DNA of 49,645 nucleotides from Acidobacteriota bacterium (GTDB lineage Bacteria > Acidobacteriota > Thermoanaerobaculia > Gp7-AA8): positions 1 to 49,645 of the forward strand of contig JAJXWV010000038.1 in the NCBI GenBank assembly GCA_021781455.1. Direction: 5' to 3'. Of the stretch, positions 26,913 to 35,594 are shown piece by piece. The notes beneath the pieces were generated by a model, which saw nothing but the letters and a program-made list of their open reading frames with translations, had not been told where the DNA came from and did not search any database. The translations under genes and the position numbers were made by a program. Numbering within the stretch: the first letter of the stretch is position 1; every line of letters begins with the position of its first letter.

Positions 26913-26941
26913 GCAGTGGAGTCGGAGCTCAGCTTGCCGTT

Positions 26942-27409
26942 CTACGCAGGCTTGGTTGACGGGGCATACCTGGCGGCCGCGGCGCGGGCGAGCTCGTCGC
27001 ATCGGTTGTTCCATTCGTCGTCGGCATGACCCTTCACCTTGACGAACTGGACTTCATGACGCCTGGTGAGGGCGATCAGCCGCTCCCACAGGTCGCGGTT
27101 CTCGACCAGCTTTTTGTTCGAATTCCTCCAGCCGTTCCGCTCCCAGCGCTCGAACCAGCGCTCGTGGAAACAGTTGACCAGGTACGCGCTGTCGGTGTGC
27201 AGGCGCACCCTCACAGGCTCTTTGAGCATCTCCAGAGCCTGGATCGCCGCCATCAGCTCCATGCGGTTGTTCGTCGTCCTCGGCTCACCGCCGCTGATCT
27301 CCTTCACCGTCCGGCCGTACATGAGCACAGCCCCCCATCCGCCCGGCCCCGGGTTGCCGCTGCATGCGCCGTCGGTGTAAACGACTACTTCTTTCTTCGA
27401 TTGCGTCAC
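26942..27409 (-). CDS. rnhA: Ribonuclease HI
   Basis: A 155-residue RNase HI that cuts RNA in RNA-DNA hybrids. All four acidic metal-binding residues are visible: Asp13 in [17 protein letters not shown], Glu51 in [13 protein letters not shown], Asp73 in [12 protein letters not shown] and the late Asp in [14 protein letters not shown]. The catalytic His is in [10 protein letters not shown]. The basic handle region [20 protein letters not shown] is present, as in the E. coli enzyme. Length and layout are those of the standard bacterial type. It stands alone, downstream of the HutD fragment on the opposite strand. Confidence 0.95.
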   Translation of the reverse strand: MTQSKKEVVVYTDGACSGNPGPGGWGAVLMYGRTVKEISGGEPRTTNNRMELMAAIQALEMLKEPVRVRLHTDSAYLVNCFHERWFERWERNGWRNSNKKLVENRDLWERLIALTRRHEVQFVKVKGHADDEWNNRCDELARAAAARYAPSTKPA

Positions 27410-27436
27410 GGTCGCAGTCTAACAACGCTTCCCCCG

Positions 27437-27500
27437 TGTAGGGCAGGCTTTCCAGCCTGCCCCCTGATCTCCCGTGTGGGGCAGGCTGGAAAGCCTGGGC
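27437..27500. repeat. GGGCAGGCTTTCCAGCCTGCCCC hairpin
   Basis: GGGCAGGCTTTCCAGCCTGCCC and, after a short gap, GGGGCAGGCTGGAAAGCCTG form overlapping hairpins upstream of rnhA. A relative (GGGCGGGCTGGAAAGCCCG) lies at about 3048-3068. Confidence 0.6.
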
Positions 27501-27542
27501 TTGGCCGCACCGGCTGTCCCGCTCCGCTCCAGAAGTGTGAGC

Positions 27543-27645
27543 GGGGTGCCGGCATCGTGCCGGCCGGCTGCCGGCCTTCCAGGCCCGCAGCTGATTCTCG
27601 CCGGACAGGATGCCCGGCGACCGGCCGGCTGGAAGCCGGCACCCC
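27543..27645. repeat. Repeat family A, copy 1
   Basis: A 103-bp element with inverted ends GGGGTGCCGGC and GCCGGCACCCC and an internal GCCGGCCGGCTGCCGGCC. It is the most diverged of the four copies in its middle part. The other copies are at 28559, 30706 and 33248. Confidence 0.85.
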
Positions 27646-27735
27646 TAGTCCTGCGCGGCCCGGCGCGCGAGCGGCGGAGGCGCGCCATGAATGAAGTCGA
27701 GGCTCCCGCAATCACGATGTCCAAGCATGGCGCGA

Positions 27736-28434
27736 TTACGACACCGTCGTGCCGAACAGCTTCCCGACGCCGGCGGTCAGGGCCATCGCGGCGGCACCCC
27801 AGAACGCAACCCGCAGCGTGCCGGTCCACGCCGGCGCTCCGCCGGCGCGGGCGGCGAGCGCACCGAGAGCGGCCAGACAGACGAGCGACAGCCCGGCCAC
27901 GATGATCGCGGTGTGGGCGAGCGGCGCCAGCGTCACGGTGACGAGCGGCACCGCAGCACCAACGGCGAACGTTGCTGCCGATGCCAATGCCGCCTGGAGC
28001 GGTCGTGCCGCCAGCTCTTCGCTCAATCCGAGCTCGTCGCGCGCATGAGCGCCGAGCGCATCGTGTTCCATCAGCTGCTCGGCCACCCTTTTGGCCAGCT
28101 CGGGCTCCAGTCCGCGGTGGACGTAGATCCCCGCGAGCTCCTTCTTCTCCGCTTCCGGATCGTTGGCCAGCTCGTGTCGTTCTTTCGCGAGGTCGGCCTG
28201 CTCGGTGTCTTCCTGCGAGCTCACCGAAACGTACTCGCCCGCGGCCATGGAAAGGGCGCCGGAGACGAGACCGGCCACGCCGGCCACGAGGACCCCGCTT
28301 CGCGCGGTGCCTGCCGCCGCCACGCCGACCACGAGGCTCGCGGTCGACACGATGCCGTCGTTCGCGCCGAGGACCGCCGCGCGGAGCCATCCGATCCGGC
28401 TCGTTCGATGAGTTTCACGATGGATTCTGCGCAT
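27736..28434 (-). CDS. VIT1/CCC1 family metal transporter
   Basis: A 232-residue inner-membrane protein of the VIT (vacuolar iron transporter-like) family, which moves Fe2+ or Mn2+. The first membrane segment has the family signature LGANDGIVSTASLVVGVAAA, the second is GLVSGALSMAAGEYVSVSSQ with the conserved Met and Glu. A cytoplasmic acidic helical segment follows (EDTEQADLAKERHELANDP and onward), the likely metal-binding domain. Three more membrane segments complete the protein (LASAATFAVGAAVPLV, AIIVAGLSLVCLAALGAL and VAFWGAAAMALTAGVGKLFG). It stands alone between repeat copies A1 and A2. Confidence 0.92.
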   Translation of the reverse strand: MRRIHRETHRTSRIGWLRAAVLGANDGIVSTASLVVGVAAAGTARSGVLVAGVAGLVSGALSMAAGEYVSVSSQEDTEQADLAKERHELANDPEAEKKELAGIYVHRGLEPELAKRVAEQLMEHDALGAHARDELGLSEELAARPLQAALASAATFAVGAAVPLVTVTLAPLAHTAIIVAGLSLVCLAALGALAARAGGAPAWTGTLRVAFWGAAAMALTAGVGKLFGTTVS

Positions 28435-28558
28435 GACTCCTCCAGTGCACGATCAATTTGCTGAGCTCCGGGGCACATGCGAAGCGTATTCGGTTTGTGG
28501 CCCGCGTGCATGAGCACCGGAAGTCAGGTCAGCGCTGGAGCTGTTTTCGGTCGATTGA

Positions 28559-28680
28559 GGGGTGCCGGCATCCTGCCGGCCGGCTGCCGGCCTTCCAGGC
28601 CGGCAGCTTCCACGCCCGCCGAATCGGTCATCCTCGCCGGGCAGGATGCCCGGCGACCGGCCGGCTGGAAGCCGGCACCC
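28559..28680. repeat. Repeat family A, copy 2
   Basis: A 122-bp element with ends GGGGTGCCGGC and GCCGGCACCCC. The left half holds CTGCCGGCCTTCCAGGCCGG, the right half GGCAGGATGCCCGGCGACCG. It is preceded by CGATTGAG, as are copies 3 and 4, so the unit probably begins a few bases earlier. Confidence 0.9.
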
Positions 28681-28759
28681 CTCTGCGCTCTTCTGCCTGG
28701 CTCGCCCCGCCGCAGCTGCCAGACCGTGCATAATGTCCGGCCCATCAGGAGTCGCGATC

Positions 28760-28924
28760 ATGGCGAAACTCACTCCGACTACGTGGATCTGGCGCGACGG
28801 CGACTTCATCCCGTGGGCCGACGCTCATGTACACGTCCTCAGTCACTCGATGCAGTTCGGTTCCTCGGCCTTCGAAGGCATCCGCTGCTACGGCACCCCG
28901 CCCGTGGAAGGTCATGGGTCGTGA
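28760..28924 (+). pseudogene. ilvE: Branched-chain aminotransferase IlvE, N-terminal fragment
   Basis: Fifty-four codons beginning at ATG 28760 match the start of IlvE-type class IV aminotransferases: [20 protein letters not shown] and [19 protein letters not shown]. The frame then stops at TGA 28922-28924. The remaining roughly 250 residues with the PLP-binding Lys are absent, so it cannot be active. The same frame continues after the stop into an unrelated gene end, which indicates a deletion that fused two genes. Confidence 0.8.
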
Positions 28925-29158
28925 ACAGAGCATCAGCTTCTCGTCCGACGCGCCGAACTCAACCTGCATGAAATCGAATCGACGCTCGCGCAGAAGAAGA
29001 AGTTGTTCGAGCAGGGGCTGACGTCACGAGCGGATCTGGAGCAGACCGACGCGGAGTACGAGCGCGCCAAAATCGATTTTCAGATGGCGCAGCTGGCCTT
29101 GACGAATGAACTACCGTCGTTCCGAATTCTCTCTGCAATAAAGGCCGTCGCCCCGTAG
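28925..29158 (+). pseudogene. Periplasmic efflux adaptor (HlyD/RND type) fragment
   Basis: In the same frame as the IlvE fragment, just after its stop, about 75 codons read VRRAELNLHEIESTLAQKKK, KLFEQGLTSRADLEQTDAE and YERAKIDFQMAQLAL, and end SAIKAVAP at TAG 29156-29158. The pattern (Leu-Phe-x-x-Gly-x-x-Ser, then Asp-x-x-x-Ala...Tyr) is the descending arm of the helical hairpin of membrane-fusion adaptors. No start codon or lipoyl domain is present, so it is a remnant. Confidence 0.65.
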
Positions 29159-29208
29159 CGCTCCGCGCGGCGCGCTGTTCGGCGCTACGATGGGCGCGGC
29201 GGTCGAGC

Positions 29209-30705
29209 ATGCAGACACGGGCCACGCGGCCTCTTCGAATCCTCCTGGTCAAACCGAAGCCCGAGCTGCGGCCGATCATCGCGCTGCAGCGGTTTCAGCT
29301 CCTCGAGCCGATTGAGCTCGGCTACCTTGCCGCGTCGGTGGCGGCGGTCCACGAGGTGCGCGTTCTCGACCTCCGCCTCGCTCACTTCCCGCGGGTCGCC
29401 TTTCGTGCCGCGCTCTCTCGGTTCCGACCCGACCTCGTAGGCATCACCGGCTACACGCACGAAGCCAAATTCGTAAAACGCCTGGCGCGCGAGGCACACC
29501 GCGTCTGCCCGGGCGCGAGCGTTGTCGTGGGCGGCCATCACGCGACGGTGGCGCCGGCGGACTACGACATCCCGGAGATCGACGCGATCGTGCGCGGCGA
29601 AGGATGCGGGCCGTTCCGCCGCATCGTCGACGCGCTCTCGCTTGGCGAAGGATTTCGCGGGCTGCAGGACGTTCTCATCCCGGGGTCGATCGACGAATCC
29701 GATCTCGCCGCGTTCCCGCCGTTTCCCGACCCGTCCACGATGCCGTCGCCGCGGCGCGACCTCTGGAATCCCAGGAACTACTTCAGCGTGTGGGCCTCCG
29801 AGGATGCGTCGGTGTTCCAGCGGCTGTTCGTGCAGGCTTCGATGGTGCGCACTTCGTTCGGCTGCCGGTCGAGGTGCACCTTCTGTATCGTCCCGAAGAT
29901 CTTCAGCGGCCGCCACATGGCCCGACCCGCGGAGGCGGTTGCCGCGGAGATCGCGTCACTTCCCAGCGACCACGTCTACTTCTGCGACGACGAGAACTTC
30001 ATCGACGAGGTGTTCGCGCACCAGCTGGCGGGAGAGATCGAGAAGCTCGGTGTGAAGAAGCGCTACTTCGCGTGGACTCGCGCCACGACGGTGAACCGCC
30101 ATCCCGACCTCTTTCAGCGCTGGCGCGCCCTCGGCCTGGACGCGGCATTCCTCGGCTTCGAATTCCCGACCGACGAGCAGCTCCGCAGCGCGCGTAAGGG
30201 ATCGACCATCGCCCAGAACTCGAAAGCGCACGCGGCGCTTCGCTCGATGGGCATCGCCGTGCACGCGGCGTTCATGATCCTGCCGGAGTTCGGCGAGGAC
30301 GACTTTGAACGGCTGCGCAGCTACGTGCGTGCGATGCCGCCGGCGCAGTTCAGTTTCACTGTCTGCACGCCTTCACCGGGAACGGATGATTACGAGGCGA
30401 TTCAGTCGCGCATCTGGACCGATCGCGCCTACGATCTTCACGACTGCATGCACCCGCTCACGCCGACCCGGCTGTCGCTGCGGACGTTCTCAAAGCGCTA
30501 CGCGCAGCAGGTGAGAGAGGCGGGGACGAAGAACCCGCGCCGCGCCGGCCGGCGCCCGATCCATCCCACCGAGATCCCGCGTCTCGTCCGCGCGCAGCTC
30601 TCGTATGAAAGCGCGTTCGAGAATGTGTACCGCGATTTTCCGCGCGAGCTGTGGGACGTGACGGGGCAGTGCAACGGATCTGCCGCTCATCGTCCACGAC
30701 ATTGA
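29209..30705 (+). CDS. B12-binding radical SAM protein
   Basis: A 498-residue protein. The N-terminal ~150 residues form a cobalamin-binding Rossmann-like domain (RILLVKPKPELRPI, ELGYLAASVAAVHEVRVLDL, DLVGITGYTHEAKFVKRL and SVVVGGHHATVAP). The radical SAM domain has the cluster motif CRSRCTFC in MVRTSFGCRSRCTFCIVPK, followed by VYFCDDENFIDEVF and LGFEFPTDEQL. This layout is typical of B12-dependent radical SAM methyltransferases and cyclases; the substrate cannot be deduced. The start at 29209 is the first ATG of the frame. The stop codon lies at the edge of repeat A copy 3, so the last residues may have been altered by that insertion. No pathway neighbour is seen. Confidence 0.87.
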   Translation: MQTRATRPLRILLVKPKPELRPIIALQRFQLLEPIELGYLAASVAAVHEVRVLDLRLAHFPRVAFRAALSRFRPDLVGITGYTHEAKFVKRLAREAHRVCPGASVVVGGHHATVAPADYDIPEIDAIVRGEGCGPFRRIVDALSLGEGFRGLQDVLIPGSIDESDLAAFPPFPDPSTMPSPRRDLWNPRNYFSVWASEDASVFQRLFVQASMVRTSFGCRSRCTFCIVPKIFSGRHMARPAEAVAAEIASLPSDHVYFCDDENFIDEVFAHQLAGEIEKLGVKKRYFAWTRATTVNRHPDLFQRWRALGLDAAFLGFEFPTDEQLRSARKGSTIAQNSKAHAALRSMGIAVHAAFMILPEFGEDDFERLRSYVRAMPPAQFSFTVCTPSPGTDDYEAIQSRIWTDRAYDLHDCMHPLTPTRLSLRTFSKRYAQQVREAGTKNPRRAGRRPIHPTEIPRLVRAQLSYESAFENVYRDFPRELWDVTGQCNGSAAHRPRH

Positions 30706-30826
30706 GGGGTGCCGGCATCCTGCCGGCCGGCTGCCGGCCTTCCAGGCCGGCAGCTTCCACGCGTGTTGTACGCGAGTTGTCGCCGGGCAGGATGCCCGGC
30801 GACCGGCCGCCTGCAAGCCGCCGGGC
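30706..30826. repeat. Repeat family A, copy 3
   Basis: About 121 bp starting GGGGTGCCGGCATCCTGCC. The right end has decayed (CCGGCCGCCTGCAAGCCG) compared with other copies. The preceding ATTGAG, which belongs to the repeat, provides the stop codon of the radical SAM gene. Confidence 0.85.
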
Positions 30827-30954
30827 GGTGAGGTGAACGTGGCGCTCGAGCCTGCGGCGGGTCAGCCTGCGACCGGCTCAACCAAGTAGGTCCCGGCCCG
30901 CCATGGTGCCGTCACGCATCACGGCGCATCCCCTCATCACGTGTGCCCGCCCGC

Positions 30955-32448
30955 TCACGGATGGCGCGTGGTGCGCCGCCGGGTGGGCGCCGGCGGGAAC
31001 GACGCGAAGACGTCGGTGGTGTTGTTCTTGTCGCCGGAAACCAGGTTCGTCGCGGCGCTCTCGAAAACGACGGTCGAGCCGTCATCGCTGATGCGCGGCC
31101 GGGAAGAGGAGCGGTCGCCGCTGCTTCCGCCGGGCGTGGCGGAGACGAGCCGCAGCTCGCCGGTGACGAGATCCTTGACGAAGACGTCTGCTCCGCTGTT
31201 GCTGTCCTGAAAACCGAGGTTCGTGGCGGTGCTGACGAAGGCAGCGAAGCGGGCGCTCGCGCTGATCACCGCGTCGAGGGAGCCGCCGTTTCCCGCCACG
31301 CCGGCAGCGGTCGAATTGAGCAGGATCGAGTGCCCTGCGTCGATGTCGCGCGCGTACGCGTCGGAGATGCCGTTCTGGTCGATGGCCAGGAGCCTGGCCG
31401 GCGTGGTGAAGACGACGAAACGGCCGTCGGCGCTCAGCGAAGCCTTGAACGTGTCGCCTTTGACGGTCGCGCCGCTTTCGTCGACAGAAGCGGTGCGCGT
31501 TGGGCCAGCGGGGAGATCGCGGACGAAGATGTCGGAGTCGTTGCCGTTGGCGTCGGCCGTGGTCAGGTCGGAGGCGATCGAATCGAACGAGATCCTCCGG
31601 CCGTCGCGGCTGACTGACGGACGGAAAGCGCCCCGGTTCGCCGGCTGCGCCGCTGTGTTGGCGCTCACGAGCGTCGTCTGCCGGCCAACGAGGTCGCGCA
31701 GGAAGATGTCGGTGTTCGTATTGCCATCGTTCGGGATGACGTTGTTGGCGATCGAACAGAAGGCGGCGAAACGGCCGTCGGCGCTCATCGTGGCATCGAA
31801 GGAGACGTCGTTGGGCGTCCCGTCGCCATAGCGGTTCATGCTGACGAGCTGCGTTTCGCCCGTCCGCATGTTGCGGGCGAAGATGTCTTCCTCGTTGTTG
31901 TCGTCCGAGAGCGTCACCAGATCCGTGGCGAGGCTGCGGAACAGGACCGTCGCTCCATCCGCACTGATGGCGATGGCGTTCGATCCTGCGTTACCGCCGC
32001 CGTCTCCGCTCCGGTTCACCGACACGAGGGTCGTGGTGTTCGTGGCCAGATCGCGGACGAAGACGTCTCCGTTGCGGCTCACCGGCGTCGAGACGAGATC
32101 GCTCGCGCTGCTGGTGAAGAGGACATAGCGGCCGTCGGCGCTGACGATCGGATCGTGCGAGTCGCGGTTGCCGCTCGTGCCGGACGTATTCACGCTGACG
32201 AGCGCCGTCGATTGCCCGCGCGCGTCGTAGACGAAAACGTCGGTCCAGCTGTTGCCGTCGTTGTCGACGAGGTCGCTGGCGTCGCTCTGGAACGCGATGA
32301 GGGTGCCGTCGCCACTCGCGGACGCGTTCTTCGAGGCGCCGTTGCCGCTTCCGCTGCGGGAGCGATTGGCGCTGACGAGGGTCAGGTCGGCGGTGGCAGT
32401 CGAGACACTGAGCAGCACGGCAACGACGGCTGCGAGGATTCGCATCAT
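30955..32448 (-). CDS. Secreted TolB-like beta-propeller protein
   Basis: A 497-residue exported protein. A signal peptide (MMRILAAVVAVLLSVSTATA) is followed by about seven repeats of 55-60 residues. Each carries a variation of the WD40-like/TolB pattern, such as ISADGATVLFRSLATDLV, MSADGRFAAFCSIANNVI, VSRDGRRISFDSIASDLT and ISDDGSTVVFESAATNLV, with DIFVRDL between. Such propellers bind proteins or glycans outside the membrane. The protein ends in a short Pro/Arg-rich tail (PPAPTRRRTTRHP). No catalytic site is seen. The gene is alone on its strand. Confidence 0.82.
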   Translation of the reverse strand: MMRILAAVVAVLLSVSTATADLTLVSANRSRSGSGNGASKNASASGDGTLIAFQSDASDLVDNDGNSWTDVFVYDARGQSTALVSVNTSGTSGNRDSHDPIVSADGRYVLFTSSASDLVSTPVSRNGDVFVRDLATNTTTLVSVNRSGDGGGNAGSNAIAISADGATVLFRSLATDLVTLSDDNNEEDIFARNMRTGETQLVSMNRYGDGTPNDVSFDATMSADGRFAAFCSIANNVIPNDGNTNTDIFLRDLVGRQTTLVSANTAAQPANRGAFRPSVSRDGRRISFDSIASDLTTADANGNDSDIFVRDLPAGPTRTASVDESGATVKGDTFKASLSADGRFVVFTTPARLLAIDQNGISDAYARDIDAGHSILLNSTAAGVAGNGGSLDAVISASARFAAFVSTATNLGFQDSNSGADVFVKDLVTGELRLVSATPGGSSGDRSSSRPRISDDGSTVVFESAATNLVSGDKNNTTDVFASFPPAPTRRRTTRHP

Positions 32449-32515
32449 TCCTCCTGGGAGATCGAACGGAACACGGTGCCGGGTTGCTCGTCATCCTACT
32501 CCCGCTCCGGTGTGA

Positions 32516-33167
32516 GGCCTGGCCGGCGACGACGACGGCTTCGGGTTCGGCGCCGGCTGGACGCCGCCGCTCGAGTGCGCCACCTTCGACAACCGTGGTC
32601 CCGAGGACCTCGGCGTGTTCGATCAACGGCAGCCGGGGAGCGCGTACAACAGCATCTGCTCGTTCGTCGGCTCGTGGTCGCAGAGCTTCACGCCGCCTGC
32701 TGGGGGGGATCGCGCAGTTCACGGTCCGGCTCAGGATTCTCGGCGGGTCGAGCTCGATCGCGTTCTGTTTCACGAATCCATGCTCGTGCGCGACGCCCAA
32801 TCCTCAGCTTTCGATCAACGGTGTGGTGCAATCCGGTTTCTTCTACGACCCGGGCTGCGCGAGCATCACGGAGTGGACCAAGACCTTTCAGGGCGCAGAC
32901 GCTCAGGCGGTCGCGAACGGAGGCAACCTTCAGTTCGTCGTGCAATGGAACAACCAGCCATTCGCGATCGATTGGTCGAAGGTCACCGACGTCCTGCCGT
33001 ATGTCGATGCGACGATACTCGACGGAGACGGGCAGAAGGGCGTGGTGAAGAACGCCGTCGAGCATCCGCTGCGCGTCAAACTGGTGAGCCATGACCCGAG
33101 CTTGAGAATCCCGACCGACGCCGGCCTGACCGCGTTTTCCGTGAAGACGGCCGGCCCCGTCGACTGA
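32516..33167 (+). pseudogene. Decayed secreted protein gene with poly-G frameshift
   Basis: Protein-like text begins without a start codon (GDDDGFGFGAGWTPPLECATF) and runs to SFVGSWSQSFTPPA. At a run of seven G (32702-32708) the frame shifts by one, and the text continues in the other frame as GGIAQFTVRLRILGGSSSI, then QLSINGVVQSGFFYDPGCA and NNQPFAIDWSKVTDVLPYV, to a stop at 33165-33167. The N-terminus with signal peptide is missing. The family is not recognised. The frameshift could be a sequencing error, but the missing start shows real decay. Confidence 0.5.
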
Positions 33168-33247
33168 TGGTTTGCGTCGGAATGTTCAGCGAGAAGCGAA
33201 GACCGACCCATTCTCCTGGTGCTAACTGAAGCCCGGATCTCGATTGA

Positions 33248-33368
33248 GGAGTGCCGGCATCCTGCCGGCCGGCTGCCGGCCTTCCAGGCTGGCAGCTTCC
33301 ACGCGTGTAGTGCGCGAGTTGTCGCCGGGCAGGATGCCCGGCGACCGGCCGGCTGGAAGCCGGCACCC
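33248..33368. repeat. Repeat family A, copy 4
   Basis: A 121-bp element from GGAGTGCCGGC to GCCGGCACCCC, close to copies 2 and 3 (CTGCCGGCCTTCCAGGC, GCAGGATGCCCGGCGACCGG). It directly follows the decayed secreted gene. Confidence 0.9.
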
Positions 33369-34160
33369 CTTTTCGCGCCGCGTTCGAGAATGTTCACAGA
33401 GCGCAGAGCGCAGAGGGCGAAGCGCAGATGAACTCTTCGATGCTCATTGCGGAAGGAACGTCAGAGGACGGGGTAATGGGGTCAGGCCCGCATTCCGCAC
33501 TCATTTATTTGTGGCACCGCCTCAGCGACCTGTCGGAGCGGCATTGAAGCCATCGCGGCGATCGCGAAGACGATGTGAGTTTGTCCCGAGGATTCTCTAC
33601 GCGTCGTAGATCGTTTGCATATCCGTCGGAGCCGAGGGAACCTTGCCTCGCGGCATATATGGAATCGCTGCAGGATGACGGGCTCGTGACACCGATCGTC
33701 GGCGCGTGGGCCGAAGAGAAGTACCGGCTTGTCGAGTGCTTTCCGATCCCAACGCGGACGCGTTGGGCTACATAGATGACGCGCCTCCGGCGCTGAAATC
33801 GCACCGTGTTCGCCATCCGCGTAACACCCGGAAGAGCCATTTCTGGGAAGCATGCCGGGAGTCAACGAATCCACAGACGTCGTTGCGCTGAGGACGATGG
33901 CGAGGACTCTCGGGGCGCTGTCGACCCGAGGATCCCTCGGTCGATGGCGGCTTGCAGGTTCTCTACGATGCGTGGAGTGGTCTCGACAGTCGGTGTCGAT
34001 GAGGAACCGTTGGTGAGCGTCCGCGCGCGGCGACCGATGAAGAGCCCTTGCCGATCGAAGTAGGGCATCGGCCCGCGGTGAACCGTCACCTCACGGCCGG
34101 GACTGGGCCTGTATTCCCGTCAATCAGTCGTTTGGGTTGATTGGGCATCCATACGATAGA
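33369..34160. other. Non-coding or decayed stretch
   Basis: No intact gene is found. It starts with a CACAGAG-like stretch (ACAGAGCGCAGAGCGCAGAG, 33395-33414) and a GGGGTCAGGCCCGC motif at 33478. The plus strand at about 33654-33743 reads MESLQDDGLVTPIVGAWAEE in one frame, which looks protein-like and slightly recalls three-Cys-motif partner proteins, but the text is too short to name. The rest gives only low-quality frames. It is probably a graveyard of one or two broken genes. Confidence 0.4.
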
Positions 34161-34234
34161 ATCCGTTCACCGGCCGTGTGCCACGGATCTGCATTGGCCG
34201 TACCTCGCACCCGAAGGACCTCCTCGAGAAAATC

Positions 34235-35062
34235 ATGGTTTCGAATTACCTGCTGTTTCCAGTCAGTCTCCTCGCGGGACTCGTCGGAGCGATGAGCGGA
34301 ATGGGAGGAGGGATCATCCTCATCCCGGCGCTCACGTTTCTCGGCGTCGACATCAAACACGCCATCGCCATCAGCATCCTGTCGGTCATCGCCACCTCCA
34401 GCGGCTCGGCGTCGGCGTACGTCCGCGACCACATCACGAATCTCAAGGTCGGGATGTTCCTGGAGATGTTCACGATCCTTGGTGCGCTGGCGGGGGCGGC
34501 GATCACGCTGGCCATTTCCTCGCGGCCGCTCTACATCGTCTTCGGACTGGTGCTGCTCGGATCATGGATCACCCTGTTCGTCGCTGGTCACGAGTCGTGG
34601 CACGCAGGCGCGCAGGACCGCTTCACCCGTTGGCTCGAGCTCGAGGGGAGCTACCACGACCAGGCCCTCGGCGAGACGATCCGCTATCGCGCCCGCCGCG
34701 CCTACCTCGGCGCGCCGATGATGTTCGGCGCGGGGGTCATTGCCGGCCTTCTCGGCATCGGCGCCGGGGCGGTCAAGGTCCTCATCCACGACCTCGTCAT
34801 GGGACTGCCGCCGAAGGTCTCCACGACCACGAGCAACCTGATCATCGGCGTCACGGCTCTCGCGGGAACCAGCGTCTACCTGGCCGCCGGGAAGATCAAT
34901 CCGGGGCTGGCCGCTCCGGTGATCATCGGCGTCGTGATCGGGGCGTTCCTCGGCACGCGCCTGCTCGTACGCCTGACGAACGAGGCGGTGCGGAGATCGT
35001 TTCTGGTGGTGCTTCTGGTCCTGGCCGTGGAAATGATCGTGCGCGGGATTCGGGGGGTTTGA
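34235..35062 (+). CDS. TauE/SafE-type sulfite exporter family protein (TSUP)
   Basis: A 275-residue inner-membrane protein. The first membrane segment has the family signature SLLAGLVGAMSGMGGGIILI followed by PALTFLGVDIKHAIAISIL. The second family repeat in the C-terminal half reads GAGVIAGLLGIGAGAVKVL and then MGLPPKVSTTTSNLIIGVTA. About eight membrane segments are predicted. Members export sulfite, sulfoacetate or other small sulfur compounds. The start at 34235 places the signature at the N-terminus; an upstream in-frame ATG adds a polar extension. The stop overlaps the start of the next gene (TGATG), so the two are translationally coupled. Confidence 0.9.
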   Translation: MVSNYLLFPVSLLAGLVGAMSGMGGGIILIPALTFLGVDIKHAIAISILSVIATSSGSASAYVRDHITNLKVGMFLEMFTILGALAGAAITLAISSRPLYIVFGLVLLGSWITLFVAGHESWHAGAQDRFTRWLELEGSYHDQALGETIRYRARRAYLGAPMMFGAGVIAGLLGIGAGAVKVLIHDLVMGLPPKVSTTTSNLIIGVTALAGTSVYLAAGKINPGLAAPVIIGVVIGAFLGTRLLVRLTNEAVRRSFLVVLLVLAVEMIVRGIRGV

Positions 35063-35463
35063 TGTCCGAGCAGGATCTTTCGGTACCGCTGGAATCGCCC
35101 GGCCAGGCGCGGATGGACGTGCTGGTGGGATACCTGCTGTTAGGCGGCGTGATGCTCAGCCTCCTGCTGCTCGTGGCCGGCCTGACCTGGAAATGGACGA
35201 TCACGAGGCAGTTCGGGTTCGACTATCCGATCGTGGGCATGAACTTCTTCGAGTTCGTCACGAACGAGATCCGGATCGTGATGCACGGAGAGTTCCGGCC
35301 GCGCGTTCTGGTCAACGGCGGGATCGCAGTGCTGATGCTCACGCCGTATCTTCGTGTGCTCGCCTCGGTGCTCTATTTCGCCATCGGGCTGAAGAACTGG
35401 AAGTACACAGTCTTCACGTCCATCGTCCTGGCCATCCTGACGTACAGCCTGTTTCTGCGTTAG
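35062..35463 (+). CDS. DUF1634 membrane protein
   Basis: A 133-residue inner-membrane protein with three or four predicted membrane segments (VGYLLLGGVMLSLLLLVAGL, VNGGIAVLMLTPYLRVLASV and FTSIVLAILTYSLFL). The segment order and the middle motif LMLTPYLRVLASVLYF match DUF1634, a family often encoded beside TSUP exporters. It overlaps the exporter gene by one base, so the products likely form one complex or act together. The function of the family is unknown. Confidence 0.87.
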   Translation: MSEQDLSVPLESPGQARMDVLVGYLLLGGVMLSLLLLVAGLTWKWTITRQFGFDYPIVGMNFFEFVTNEIRIVMHGEFRPRVLVNGGIAVLMLTPYLRVLASVLYFAIGLKNWKYTVFTSIVLAILTYSLFLR

Positions 35464-35594
35464 GCGCGACGGCCGGGGTGCGTCTCCTTCACCACGGAGA
35501 ACGCGGTCGCGTCGTTCGACGATTTTTCGCGCACAGCCACACGCCGGAGGAGCCAAGAGCCAACAGCCAGGAGCTATTTACCGCGCGGTTCGAT

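Noticed and set aside
30840-30950. Minus-strand text resembling the C-terminus of an amidohydrolase
   Set aside because: About 20 residues only (MRDGTMAGRDL), with no upstream support.
33575-33775. Three-Cys-motif partner-like fragment
   Set aside because: Only about 20 residues look familiar, too little for an assignment.
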